From the NCBI GenBank assembly GCA_009829735.1, contig CM020618.1, forward strand, positions 41,903,030 to 41,967,029: DNA of 64,000 bases, in the 5' to 3' direction. Position numbers and translations under genes: made by a program. Shown here one piece after another: positions 42,401-53,315 of this stretch. Every line of letters starts with the position of its first letter. Position 1 is the first letter of the stretch. The notes under the pieces were generated by a model. It was not told the origin of the DNA. It ran no database searches and saw only the letters and a program-made list of their open reading frames with translations. The DNA comes from Pyropia yezoensis. Its lineage: Eukaryota > Rhodophyta > Bangiophyceae > Bangiales > Bangiaceae.

Positions 42401-42556
42401 AGCCTGGGGAACTCGATCCGCCCCCGCCGTGGCGACCGACGCCGGCACCGACACCCGAGCAGCCGGAGGCAGGAGAGGGGCACGGCCGCCCGAGCTCTCC
42501 CATGCGACACTCGCCGCCGGAACCACGGGCCCAGCCTGAATCTCGGAACTGGACAT
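39465..42556 (-). pseudogene. Antisense extra ORF of element C, broken
   Basis: Opposite to gag-pol, from ATG 42556 (MSSSEIQAGPVV, context gccATGT). A TAA at 41846-41848 follows IVSCNH where element E has a Gln. A 969-bp solo LTR at 40331-41299 interrupts it; the frame resumes at LDLLPTGPPVQESGW and ends at 39465. Outside these breaks it is nearly colinear with element E. It includes YYPNVIPQQQEVEIPVG, the position equivalent to YYPKKPEWWPQVEVPYGF in A. The frame also stays open upstream into the 3' LTR, so an upstream start cannot be excluded. Function unknown. Confidence 0.82.
40331..41299 (+). repeat. 969-bp solo LTR inside element C antisense ORF
   Basis: Begins TGTGAGGACC and ends AATCCTTACA (TG...CA with imperfect inverted ends), flanked by perfect 5-bp duplications GAGGG at 40326-40330 and 41300-41304. 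It contains a TATATA motif at about 40572 and AATAAA at 41007-41012. No internal coding region or PBS. A related start occurs at 61316. Orientation is assigned from the TATA and AATAAA order and is tentative. Confidence 0.85.
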
Positions 42557-42733
42557 GGCGTCCAGAATCCGGGGGAACGGGAGGGTCAAGGTGAAGGAGG
42601 AAGAGGGGGGGGGGGGGCAGGATTGGAGCAGGTGATCGTCCCCGGGGTGAAGACGCTCGACCTCGGCACCGGTATGGACGTGCTCGAGGCTGTGCACGGT
42701 GGCACCTGGTTCGGCCCGAGGACGTGCCGGACT

Positions 42734-42743
42734 AGGGAGGGAG
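42734..42743 (+). other. Polypurine tract of element C
   Basis: AGGGAGGGAG three bases before the 3' LTR; the same run is found beside element E's LTR in reverse (61992-62001). Confidence 0.75.
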
Positions 42744-42746
42744 CTA

Positions 42747-43319
42747 TGCAGCATCCCTGGCCCCGACTTGGCGCTGACCCGGGACTGCAACCAGAAGGCA
42801 CCAGGTGCCAGAACACGCCCGCCGTGTGGTGATGGTTGGCGGCCGTGGCCCGTGCCCGGCACTGGGATGCGGTGGACTACGCTATCCACACGTGAGAAAG
42901 GGATTTCTGATGGGTTTTTGCATACTTGTGAGGGATTTGATTTGAGAGAATTTGAGTGTGAGATTAGTGAGTGGGAATAGAATTAGTAGTGATAGTGGCC
43001 CCCAACCTGACGAGGTTAGACTCCGGTCGGGGCCACTCGGGGGTATGGGGGGGGGCTACCTGGGCGACGTGCCGAGGCTCCCCCAGATGCACGTTAAGAG
43101 GGACAGCGAGGCGCCCTTGGCCCGCGCCCTCAGGAAAAAGACAACTGCGCGTTTGCTTTCCTCTTCCCGGTGTGCACTACCGTGCGTATCTGTTTGCTCT
43201 GCGAGCAGGCACGTGAGGCAACAGGCATACCACTCTCGTAGTTCCCCTTTCTGTGTTACCTGTCCCTTTCCTCCGAGGGATATTGACACATGTCTGAGAG
43301 GATCGAGTTTTATACCACA
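42747..43319 (+). repeat. 3' LTR of element C
   Basis: 573 bp, TGCAGCATCCC to TATACCACA, about 99% identical to 21965-22537 by eye. Confidence 0.93.
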
Positions 43320-44645
43320 AGGGTGAGATGGATGACACCCCCTCCCGCGCACACGATTTCGATGGTAACGGTGCCGGCGTGGTGGCGACGCAGTCCTCTC
43401 CGTTCGCCATCGTAATGTTGACGGGCTCGACGTCCTGGGCGCCCGACAGCAGACGGGGCTCGCCTGTCATGTGGTGTGACGCCCCGCTGTCAATGATCCA
43501 CCCATCCTTGAACGGCATGGACGCTCCGGCCATCATAGCCAGACCGCCGCTCGGCAGCGCGCCAGGACCACGGTCGTTGTTGCCGGGGCTGGCAGGTCCG
43601 TAGACCTGGCGGTGCACAGGCTGTGACGCTCCGCCACGGCTCCCACGGGGGCGGTATCCCGCTCCGTGCTGCTCCTGAGGGCGGTTCACAGGGCTGTACG
43701 TGACCGCCATCTGTGGCTGGTGGGCGCGCGCCAGTCGGCGGCACTCCCAGCGCCCGTGACCCGGGTAACGGCAGTACGCGCATATCTCCGCCTCTCGGCG
43801 GTTGACAGCGTAGGCAGGCGCCGACGTTGATGGCATCGCGCCAAAGGCCACCGCTTGGTCAGATCCTGTGCCGTGCACCGCCCTGTGACGCACCTCCGTA
43901 GCCATCAGGCGGTCCGTCACCTTGGCCATTGTCAGGGTCTCCTGGTCCGACAGCAGCTCCACGGTCGTGTCGTACGCCGCCGGCAGCCTGCCGAGGATGG
44001 CGGCCACCAGGTCTCCTTCGGGGAGACCCTGCCCAAGCTGCCCCAGCTCGTACTACAGGAGCGTTCCACGGTTGATATACTCCAGCATGGGCTCCCCAGC
44101 TTTCATGCGGATGCCAGTAAGCAGGCGACGCATCTCTAGGGCCATTGCCATGCTCTGGGAGCGGAAGCTACCTGCAGCTTGCCCCACGCCTCGCGCGCCG
44201 TCGTGCAGACGCGGAAGGCAACGTGGTGGACAGGCTCGACGTAAAGGTGCATCGTAGCCATCGCCACTTCGTCCATGCGCTGCCGATCGAGGGTGGCCAG
44301 CTGCGCCCGCGCCTTAGGCTTTGCCGCCTTCCCTGCCTTCGTTGTGGGGTTCCCCGCAATGACGGCCCCCAGCTCAGCCCGCGACGGGATGCGCTCCTCC
44401 TTCTGCATGATGCGCTCCTCCTTCTGCATGATGCGCACCACACGGGGGGGCGCGTCCTCGTCCACGGCCGCCCAGCAGTTCTTGAGCTTCAGCATGTGCT
44501 CCATGTTGGCGAACCACGCCAGATGGTTAACGGCGTTCAGCTTCTCGACCTTGGGGAGGGGCTCGGCCCCGCTGTGGGTCGGCATCATGGTGTGGGTCCG
44601 CGCGATGCGGCGGAGCCGGCAGTCGCCGGGCGGGGCGTGGCCCAC
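43320..44645 (-). pseudogene. gag: Copia element F: Gag and protease part
   Basis: The 5' part of the Copia polyprotein. A UBN2-like Gag (LNAVNHLAWFANMEHMLKLK) starts near 44645 or at an internal MMPTHSG. A frameshift around 44150 and a TAG near 44055 interrupt it. A zinc knuckle CAYCRYPGHGRWEC and the protease motif WIIDSGASHHMTG follow. The frame is cut at 43325 by element C (left copy of the duplication at 21960) and continues at 21959 with LVVDALSVNLFSMAAMM, the expected pre-integrase region. A direct repeat of IMQKEER lies in Gag (about 44395-44430). Confidence 0.88.
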
Positions 44646-44679
44646 GGCACCCGGGAAGAAGATGGCGCTCAGTAGCAGC

Positions 44680-44693
44680 CTGGGCCCATAACC
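44680..44693 (-). other. Primer binding site of Copia element F (initiator tRNA-Met half)
   Basis: On the minus strand GGTTATGGGCCCAG is the complement of the anticodon arm of eukaryotic initiator tRNA-Met (CTGGGCCCATAACC). Copia-type elements of animals and yeast are known to prime from an internally cleaved tRNA-iMet. It directly precedes Gag and follows TCAACA, the probable LTR end. Confidence 0.7.
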
Positions 44694-44990
44694 TGTTGAG
44701 GGAGTGTGTGTGTGTGTAGGGTGTGCGTGGTCGCGACGACGGTGGTTCGGAGCGGGGAGAATGTTCTTGTCTCTTTTCTTTCGATCCCCTCACTCGGCAC
44801 TACTTGCCAGAGTATATGTAAGTTCCACTTCCCCTCTCTCCCTCCCTCCACAGGGGCCCCCGCCTAGTGCGGGTCCCCCCTCGTAGTACGCACTACGCCT
44901 TGCCCGCAGTGTCCTCGTGTCCCCCAGGTTGTCCGCCTCTACCGGGTTGACTCCTTGTCCCCGTCGTGGTGCCCGCACAGGTCCCCACTC
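44694..44990 (-). repeat. Probable 5' LTR region of Copia element F
   Basis: The minus-strand end TCAACA at 44694-44699 abuts the PBS. A TATA-like stretch lies near 44812-44820. The outer boundary is not found; no matching 3' copy exists because the Copia 3' end is missing. Confidence 0.4.
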
Positions 44991-45355
44991 AGGTTGTCCG
45001 CTCCCGCGCCCCCTTGCTCCCTCCCCGGTCCCGCTGCCAACGCACGAGCAGCAGCGAGCCGACTCACCGTCCGGTCCCCCGCCTCATCCGTCTTCCGAAT
45101 TGGGTGCCGAGCAGCCGGGTTGCCCGAAACGGTCGCGGCCCCTAGATCATTGGGGAATCCAATTCGGGGTCGCGATGGGAGAAGGGGTGCGCCCAGATCC
45201 ATCCCCCTTTCCTAACACACCCCCCACCAGCGGTTCACCCCCCCCAATCCCCCCCAATCCCCCCCAATCCCCGAGCACCGCAACCTCGCCCGCGGGCCCC
45301 CCCCCGGCAGCCCCCCCCCCCCCCGCCGCAAGCTCCCCCCCCCCCGCAAACTCGA
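44991..45355. other. Unassigned GC-rich DNA
   Basis: No gene supported. It contains three tandem CCCCCCAAT-like units at about 45240-45275 and C-rich runs. Confidence 0.4.
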
Positions 45356-48300
45356 TCATGTCTGCGCCGTCGCCGCTGCGGCGAGCCCCCCGGAGCACGC
45401 CGCCGGCGCGGCCGGCCCGAGGCCCGCCCGCAACGCCACGAGGAGCGTGCGCGCCGACGCCGACGAGGCGACGCCGCCCGCCGGCGGCGGCGGCGCCGCC
45501 AGTGGCGTGAGCGCCCGCAGCTCGGCGGGGAGGGCAGCCGTCTTGACGGCTGCCGGCAGGCGGCCGCCCGCGCAGAGCGCCCGCACCACGTGGAGGACGC
45601 GGACGGTGAGGGCGGGGGGCACCGCCGCCGCCGCCGCCGCGGTGCCGGTGCCGGTGCCGCCGCCGGTGCCCGGCGGGGCGGCGGCGGCGGCCGCCGCCGC
45701 CGCCGACAGCAGGCCGAGGAGGCGTTCGAGGAGCGCCACCCAGTCGGCGTCGTCCCCACCCCCAAAGTCCAGGTCCTCCACCGCCTTGAGGGCGGCCACC
45801 TGCCCGGGCGACACCCAGCCCCCCGCGCGGCGGCCAGCGCGGCGGTGGCGGTGAACGGGGTGGACCGCGACGGCGAGGGGTGGCCGGTCGCCCCGCCCGG
45901 CGGCCGCGGCGGCGGCGACGCGGCGATGCTGAGGAGGATGCCAACGAGCGCGCCCGCGTAGCGCGGGCCAAACGCGCCGCCGTGGCCGCGGCGGATGGCG
46001 GTGAGGCCGCGGACGAGCGTCTCGAGGGCGCGGCCAGATGTGCGCACCCCCGGGGGGGGGAGTAGGTGCTCCCAGCCGGCCGCGGCCGCGCCGGCGCCGA
46101 CGTCGCCGTCGCGCGCCGCACCCGGGCCGCCGCCGGCCACGCACCCGTTATTCGCCACCCACACCGCGAGCCACAGGCCCGACGCGATGGCCAGCTGCTC
46201 GACGGCGCTGAAGGGGGCGCCTGCCGTACCTGCCCCCGCCGCCGCGACGCCGTCAAAAGGAGGCGCCACCGCTGCCGCCGCCGCCGCCGCCGCAGCGGCA
46301 TCCGCCCCCGCGGGGCCGCGGGCGTCCCCATTCGCCGCGCCGGCGGCAGCGCCGTCTGCGGCCGAGGCCCGAAACAGCCCAGCCACCCACCCGCCAGTGG
46401 CCGGGGCGGCGCTCCCCGCGACCCTCCCGCCCCCCTCCTCGGCAGGCGCGCGGGTGCACGCGGCCATGGCCTTGCGGCGGCGCCGAGCAGGTCGAACAGC
46501 GCCGCGACGCCCGCAGCGGCGACCTCGGCCGCGGCGGTGGCCGACGCAGCAGCAGCGGCAGCGAGCGCCCGCTCCCACCCCGCCTCCGCCCGCGACGCGA
46601 TAAACGTGCGGAGGTAGCGGCTAAGGACGCGGACAACGCCCACCAGCGCGAGCACCCGCGTGTCGTTACGCTGCTTGGCGGGCGTATCTCGGCTGTGGGG
46701 CAGAAGCAGCTGCACGCCGGTGGGGGAGGCGCCGGCGAGGGCGCTGCGACTCGCCGCCACGGCCATCCCGCCCTTGCTGCAGCCGGCCACGTCGCCGTCG
46801 CCGCCACCGCCGCCGCCGCCGCCGCCCACTCCGCTGCCGCCATCGGCCGCACTGCAGCCGCCACCCTCGCCGCCGCGCCCTTCCCCAGCGCCGCCCACGC
46901 CACCGGCCGCGGCACCACCGATCCCATCAGCCAGTTCCCCCCCCCCCCCAAGGTCACCCTCCCCCCCCTCCTCCCCGTCGGCCTCCGCAGCCAGCGTAGC
47001 CGCCGTGCCCGACACGGCGAGCAGCACGCCCGGCAGCGCCGCCCACGGCGGGTGCCCCCGCGGCGGCCCGCCCCGGATCTGTCACACCGCGAGCGCCGCC
47101 GCCGCCGCCGTCGCCCGCGCGTCCGCGTGCGGCGAGGCCGCGACAGCGACGAGCGGTGACAGCACCGCCGCCTGGCACACCACCGCCACCGGCGGAGCGC
47201 AGCCGTCGTCACGGCAGCCGCCGCCGCCGTCGGGTGGCCCGCACGCCGCGCGCACGTCCTCCCGCGCCAGCGCCGCCGGCGCGGCGCGGACGAGCACGTC
47301 GGCGGCGACGGCTCGCACGCCCGCGTCGGCGTGGCCCGCCGCCACGGCCGCCCAGTGGCCCATGACGGCCGCCCACACGGCGGCGGGCGGCGGTGTCGCG
47401 CCCTCCGGCGGGCCCACCCCGGCCGCGCCGCCGGCCGCCGGCTGAGGGGGGTCCAGGCCGCCCACCAGCACCGCCGCTGACCGGCGGAGGCCGTACAGCC
47501 GCGGCACCGGCGGGGGGGGGCGGGGCGAGCCGAGCACGGCGCCCACCTCCGCAGCCGCCGGGGATAGCGGCGACGGCGACCCGCCGTCGACGCTCGCCCC
47601 GCCGCCGAGGCCGCCGACGAGCAGCAGCTCCAACGCGCCGACGAGCGCGGCGAGCAGCCGCCCAACGGCAGGCAAGCCGAGGCCCTGGCTGCCGCCGCCG
47701 CCGAGCGCCGCGTCCAGGCCCAGCGCCAGCGTGTCGCCGCCGCCGCCGCCGGCTCCGCGAAGAGCACCACCAGGAGCGGTGCGCGCGAGGGAGAGGTACG
47801 CCTCTGCGGCAACCGCGGCGCCGCGCGGGGCTTCGGCGCCCCCCCCCCCCCAGCAGAGGTCCCTCCCCCCCGCGTCGAAGGGGCCCAGCGCGGCGACCAC
47901 CGCCGCCGAGCCGCCGCCGCCGAGGGACCCGCCCAACGCGCCCAGCGTGGCGAGGAGGCGGCCGTAGAGGAGCGCCGGCAGGCGCGCCGACGGCGACGGC
48001 GGCGCCGCCCCCGACGGCGCCGCGGCGGCGGCGAGCGCCGCACTCGCCACCGCCGCCACCGCCCTGTCGCGGACGGACGCGAGGGGGGGGAGCGGCGGCG
48101 GCAGCAGCGCCACCGCGCTGGCCGCGTGACCTCGGTCGGTGGCCAAGTCCCCGTCGGGAACGGCGCGCGCGTCTGACGCCCCGTCCGCCGCGTCGGCCGC
48201 GGGCGGCCAACGGGGCGGACTGAGGCACGCGGCGGATACGGTGCGGGGGGCGCCGGGGGCGCCGACCCAGAGGCCGCCGGCGCCACCGGCGGGGGTGGAC

Positions 48301-49031
48301 TCGGGGTGGCCGCGCAAGCAGGGGCGCCGGTGGCCGGGCGGGGGGAGTGCACCGCCGCGGGGGGCGCCACACAGGCGCGTTGGCGGGAGGGGCGGCGAGC
48401 CAGCGCCGGGCAGCCGCGCCGCGCCGGCCAGGTCGTCACGCCACCAACCCCTGGCGGGCGCCGCCACGAATAACGATGGTGCCGCGGCAGCGGCGAGGGC
48501 GGCGGCGGCAACGCCCGCGTCGACGCCCGCGGCGGCCGCGGGGCTGCTCCGGCCGGCGCCGGTGCCGCCGCCAGTGCCGGCGGCGGCCTCCGCCGCCCAC
48601 AGGGCGGCGAAAAGGCGCGCGCCAGCGGCGCCGCGCACCTCGGCGGCGCGCGGCCGGCAGGTCGTTCCCAGCGCCGCGGCGGTGGCGGCCGACAGAGCGG
48701 CCGCGTGGAGTGTGCCCCACAGCTCGGAGGGCAGGTGTGGCAATGGGGGGGGGGGGAGGAGGGGGGGGAGGCGCCCCACGGTCCACCGCGGCAGCGTGCG
48801 CGGTGAGCACCTTGGCAGCGGCGGGGGCGGCGGCGGCGGCGGGGGCGGCGGCGGCGACAGTGGTGGTGGCAACGGGGGCGGGGGTGGCAGATCCGTTGGG
48901 CCGGCAGCGGCAGCGGCGGCGCCGGCGCCGGCGGTGGTAGTGGCCGCAGCGGTGGCGGTGGTGGTGACGGTGGCGGCGGCTGCGGTGTTGGTAGGCGTGG
49001 GTGTGGTGGCGCCGTCATCCCAGGGGGTCAC
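45356..49031 (-). pseudogene. Ala-rich HEAT/ARM-like protein gene with broken frames
   Basis: A very GC-rich coding region, read on the minus strand from about ATG 49031 (MTPWDDGATT). The first frame gives 649 codons to a TGA at 47082-47084, after which the same frame continues (QIRGGPPRGHPPWAALPG). Two frame changes follow, near 46490 and 45855; these may be introns, indels in homopolymers or real mutations. The protein is dominated by Ala with amphipathic helical repeats such as VMGHWAAVAAGHADAGVRAV and RVLALVGVVRVLSRYLRTFI, reminiscent of HEAT/ARM repeat proteins. I do not recognise the family. It is the best candidate for a host gene here. The 5' end may have been disturbed by the adjacent Harbinger sequence. 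Confidence 0.45.
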
Positions 49032-49280
49032 CTTACCGCCCTCGCAGGTGACCGACCTGGGGGGGGAGCCGCCGGGAGCGCTGGCCCGCCGCGACCGCCG
49101 CGACGGCCGCTTCCACCTGGGAGCGGTGGCCGAGTCCGCAGCAGATGCGGCACGCGATCGCCGCCGGGTGGGCGCCCGCCGTCGGCGCCGGCGTCGAGGA
49201 CGGTCGCGAGGAGGTGGGGGAGGGCGGGGGGGGTGCGGGGACGGGGAGTAGGACAGTCGGGAAGCCGCCGCGCGCCGCTG

Positions 49281-50569
49281 TCAGGGCACTCTAGCAAAGG
49301 CAAGGTAATCGTCCAAAGTCGGGGGGGGGCACTTGAAAAAGGTTGACGTCGCCCCACCGTACAGGCAACAGCGAAAGTTCCAGAAGAAAACACCAACGTT
49401 GTACAGCTGACCAACGGGCGATTCTCGTATTTTCAATTTCCGCAGGTAGTTCAGGGTGGTGCACATCTGCTTCACATCTTTGAATCCCCACTCCACAGCC
49501 GTGCGCGGGACCTTCATGGAGTCGTTGAACGCTGCTTCTTGGGCAGTCAGGATGCCCTGCAGGCAGTCTGCAGCCATGGTCGTAAGAAGTAGGCGGCATC
49601 TCCGTAGATGTGAAACTGCACCCCGTCGATGACCAGCTCGTTGGCCAGGATGGCGTCAAGCCCCGACTCGTGGTACAGCGTCATGTCGTGGCGGCGCCCC
49701 TCTACAGGGCCGTACAGGTGGAAGATCAGCCCGTCAGGCGTCAGGACGCTCTGGAACTTGATGGCGTGACGCCGCTTATGCCCGCTGTAGCAAGCCCGCT
49801 ACAGACCCCCACCTGGCCGCGGAATAAAGAGAGCAGTGCCATCAATGAAGCCAACACAACGGCCCAAAACAGCACCAGACTGCTCTATCCTACTTGCAAA
49901 CAAAGGCGCTCTCTCTCGCATAAAAGTACCGTGCCAGTCACTCAAGAGCGCACCCCACTGGGAGAAGATCACCTCCACAGTCGCGTAAAAAATGGTGCAC
50001 AACGCAGGGACGCTCCGCCCAAACATCTCCTCCAGGTCGAACCACCGTGCAGGCGAGGCAAGCCGTCTCAAAACAATACAGAGACACTTTACAGGGGTCA
50101 CTCGGTAGCTGGGCTCGCCGAAAACAACGTCAACGTGCAACAGGTTTGCCAAGCGCCCGACGTCGGCCGGAAGAAAACGAAACAAAGAGAGCGACTGCAC
50201 CGAGGAAAAAGCGTTGAGGTTAAACGTTGCCGCCTGCACACGTCGCCGCCGAGCCAAGGAGACACGCAACTCCCGTTGAGCTCGGCGGTACGCGTACACG
50301 ATGGCCCCCATGTCCGCCAAAGTCAGTCCCATCGTGTGGCCAACCAACAGGTACCTCCTCGCCCTGTTGCGACGGCTGAGCCATCGCTGCAGGGAGTGTC
50401 CACCGATGGACACCATGGGCAACGGCTGGCCAAACAGGAGCGACGGTCGTGTGTGCTGGCGAGCAAGCGAGAAGGTTGCCGTGCAGATTGGCAAAATCGT
50501 CCCACTCTTGGACTGGAACGATTTTGCTGGAACAATCCCCCAAGTGGTCACGGCAAATACGGTTGTCAC
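49281..50569 (-). pseudogene. PIF/Harbinger-type transposase, broken
   Basis: A DDE transposase of the Harbinger (DDE_Tnp_4) type. Motifs in order are GFIDGTALFIPRP (first Asp), YSGHKRRHAIKFQSVLTPDG, VEGRRHDMTLYHESG, HIYGDAAYFLRPW (second Asp) and SMKVPRTAVEWGFKDVK (Glu). A TAG at 49799-49801 replaces the residue after RPGGGL, probably CAG to TAG. A frameshift lies near 49575, after the GDAAY motif. The C-terminus TLDDYLAFARVP ends at 49281. The N-terminal region is helical without a clear helix-turn-helix. No partner Myb-like gene or terminal inverted repeats are identified. Confidence 0.85.
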
Positions 50570-52884
50570 CGACCCGGTCTCACAAAAACTGTGCTGGCAG
50601 TCGTTGGTGAGATCGAGCTTTCGATGGCTTACAGACAGGCTGCGGTCACTAAGTTCTCACCGAACCATCTCACAAAAAACTCTCTAACATCACCCACCCT
50701 TCGCGCTACAGACGTTGCCTCCGCCCCGCCAGTCGCCCCCCTGTCGACTTACTGAAATCTCGAGAAAGTCTCAGATCGCACTGTTTCCACACTAAAGCGT
50801 AGCATTCATTGGCCAGCTGTGCGCCATCTGAGGCATGCCATTGGCCTGTTGTAGGTCTGTTGTCGTTATTTTCGCCATGAGACAAAACTCGTGGTACTGC
50901 AATAATAAACATCCCAAACAGCAAGACCAATGCTGCGGAATGGTTCTCTGGAGTTACCGACATAGTTTATTTTGTAACTTTGTGAATCCGTTCGGAAGAG
51001 ACTCTTTACATACCAACGAAATGGCACGAGTTCCTTCAGAAGTTTCCCAAAATCCATGCCCTACATATTCGGGGGGGGAGGGCGTTCTTCTTCCTCATGT
51101 CTCACCTCCCTCGCGTGCCGAGGGCGGCGTCAGGGGCGATGACGGTGGTGTTGGCGGCGTCGGCCGCCGCCAACGTGGCCGAGGCGGTGGGCGGAGGCTC
51201 GGCGGCGGTAAAGGCGGCGTCTGATGATTGAGTAGCGGTACCAGCCTTGCGGCGGCGCTGGTGGCCGTCGGCGGGGGGAGCGGCGGCACGACTACGACGG
51301 CGACGGCGGTCAAGGCCGGAGGGGCGGTACAGTGGCAGCCTTGGCGGGTGAAGCGGGGGGGGGGGATTGGGGGGGTGGCCGTCGCGATTGGACGGTGGTG
51401 GTGGTGGCTGTGGCCACCGCCAACGTGACTGGGGCGGTGGGCGTAGGCAAGGGGGGGGGCGACCGCTCGCCGGGAAGGGGCGGGTGGGCGCCGGCCGTGG
51501 TGCGTGGGCGGTGCTGGCTCGGCGGCGGCGGGGCGGTCGACCACCGGCGATGGCAGCGGCGACATCGAAGACTTCGACGACTGGAACAGCGGCAACGGCG
51601 GTGACGGCGGCGTCGGCGACGTTGGGGACGACGTCGACAGTGCAGCGGCGGCTACCGTGCTCGCGGGGGGCGCCCACAAGGTCGTCGCCCGGTCTGCGCG
51701 GCGGGAGCTGCTGGCCGCCCTCGCCGACAATGCCAACAGGGCGGACCTGTTGTTCCTTCTTTTTAAGACTGCGGCGGCGGCGGCAGCGGCTCGGGGGCGT
51801 GAGGCGGCTGCGGGGGGGGGGCGAGGGACGGTGATGGCTGTTGCGGTAGTCATGCAGACGGGAGTAAAGGACTGTTTCGGCGACGTTCAAGGAGTGACAG
51901 GTCACACAAGCGCGGCGGCGGCGGCGGTGAGGAGGCAAGGGCGGGACTGTGGCTCCGGTTGCGGCGGGCTGAGGAGGAGGGTGGCGGGATGGTGTCGGCA
52001 GTGTTGGGGTAGGGAGGGGCGACCTAGTTGCGGCGGCGGGTGGGCGGGGGGTTGCCAGCACGGTGGCGACAGCAGCGTGCGACGCTGGCGGTGGTGGAGA
52101 CCGGGGAGGCGGTATGAACACGGCAGCGGCTCCAGTGGGGGATAGGCGCAGCAGCGGCGGTCATGACTGCGTATTATTGGGGGGGGGGGGGGGGGGGGGG
52201 TCTGTGGTGGCGTTGGAGTCGGCGAAGGGCGGTTAGGGGCGGGGCTTGTGGTGGTCCTGGCGGGCGTGACGGCGGTTAGGGTGGTGGACGACTGTGCGTC
52301 GTCGGCGGCGGTGAAGGAGTTGCGCGGTGAGCGGCAGCGGCGCACATGTTGATGAGGTGGTCAAGGGATGGAGAGGTAGGGGGGGGGCGGGCTGCGCCCG
52401 CGGATAGAGTCGGGGAGATTGTCGAGCGGAGACCGCGGTAGTGTCGGTGCGGTTGCAGGTGACGGGAGCACCCCCTTTAATCCCTCACCTCCACCCTTAC
52501 CACCAGCCGGCGGTAGCCCACCCACCACGCCCCCCGGGGCTCACCCGGCGCCAGCCGCGGGCAAAGCGGCGGAAGAGTTGTCTGGCCGATGCGCCTCGTC
52601 GGCGGTGGCGAGTGGTAGCGGTGGTTGTGGTGGCAATGTTGATGGCAGCGGTGGCGGAAATGGCGGCCGCAGTACGGACAGAGGGGGATAGGGGGTGCTG
52701 GGTAAGCGGTGGTGAGGGGTGGGAGCGGTGGTGGGAGTTGACGGCGGTCGCGGCGCGACGCGAGCCGCACGGTGCGGGGCGCGCGGCGCGCGCGAGCGAC
52801 GCACGGCGGGGACAAGTCTCGCCCGGGACGCGCTGGCAGCGCGGCGGACGCCGCCGCGGCTGGTGCAGGCGGTCGTGGCGGTGG

Positions 52885-52917
<33 letters not shown>

Positions 52918-53315
52918 GGCGCCTGCCGCGATCATGTGAGCTCCGCCCGTCGTCACGCGCGCCGCGGTGGGGGTGGCGGGGTGAGCGCCCGCCGATGCCA
53001 CTGCGGTCGACGGCAGTGACCTCCCTGTCACCCACGTTGGCGATAGTTCTCTTATGAACACCGTGCAGCTGCATGCTCATGTGCCCTTCAAGGGCGTCCG
53101 CAACGACAAGTCCTTTGAGGAGCTGCTGGATATGGCTTTGGACCCTGAGTACAAGGATGAGCTGCAGCAGTACGTGTGCCCGGCAACGAGGCGGGTATTG
53201 AGGCCGTCATCTTTCTCAAGTGCGCTTCGGATAGTGCAGGTGTCAAGCAAGAGGTACTCGCACCGCTCGTCGTCTCCGCACGACTCAGACAGCAGCGCCG
53301 TCCTCTGCCCACGCA
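50570..53315. other. GC-rich low-complexity interval
   Basis: A first part (50570-51060) of ordinary composition, then about 2 kb of GGC/GGT-rich DNA with poly-G runs, the longest 22 G at 52179-52200. Long frames on both strands are explained by composition. A short plus-strand frame (53054-53200, NTVQLHAHVPFKGVRNDKSF) looks more protein-like but cannot be assigned. Confidence 0.5.

Larger units (their letters stand above)
21965..43319 (+). mobile_element. Ty3/gypsy element C, interrupted by D and a solo LTR
   Basis: A plus-strand Ty3 element spanning 21.4 kb, about 10 kb without its insertions. It has a 5' LTR at 21965-22537, PBS 22542-22559, gag 22747-24507, pol 24508-25930 resuming at 36656-39320, an antisense extra ORF at 42556-39465, a polypurine tract at 42734-42743 and a 3' LTR at 42747-43319. 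AGGGT flanks both ends. It sits in the Copia polyprotein between protease and integrase. The LTRs differ at only about five positions, but gag, pol and the antisense ORF all carry nonsense codons. Confidence 0.93.

Noticed and set aside
45240-45280. CCCCCCAAT units as an interstitial telomere repeat
   Set aside because: Only about three units, with variable C-run lengths, in a C-rich region; a red-algal telomere motif is similar but this is too short to support.
46253-49018. 921-codon minus-strand frame rich in Arg and Pro
   Set aside because: It overlaps the Ala-rich frame; the composition is that expected of a shifted reading of GCN/GGN-rich DNA.
48139-49251. 370-codon plus-strand frame
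   Set aside because: Opposite-strand shadow of the Ala-rich gene, low complexity only.
51100-53060. Several 150-340 codon frames on both strands
   Set aside because: Low-complexity Pro/Ala/Arg or Gly/Val stretches and poly-G tracts; no conserved motif.
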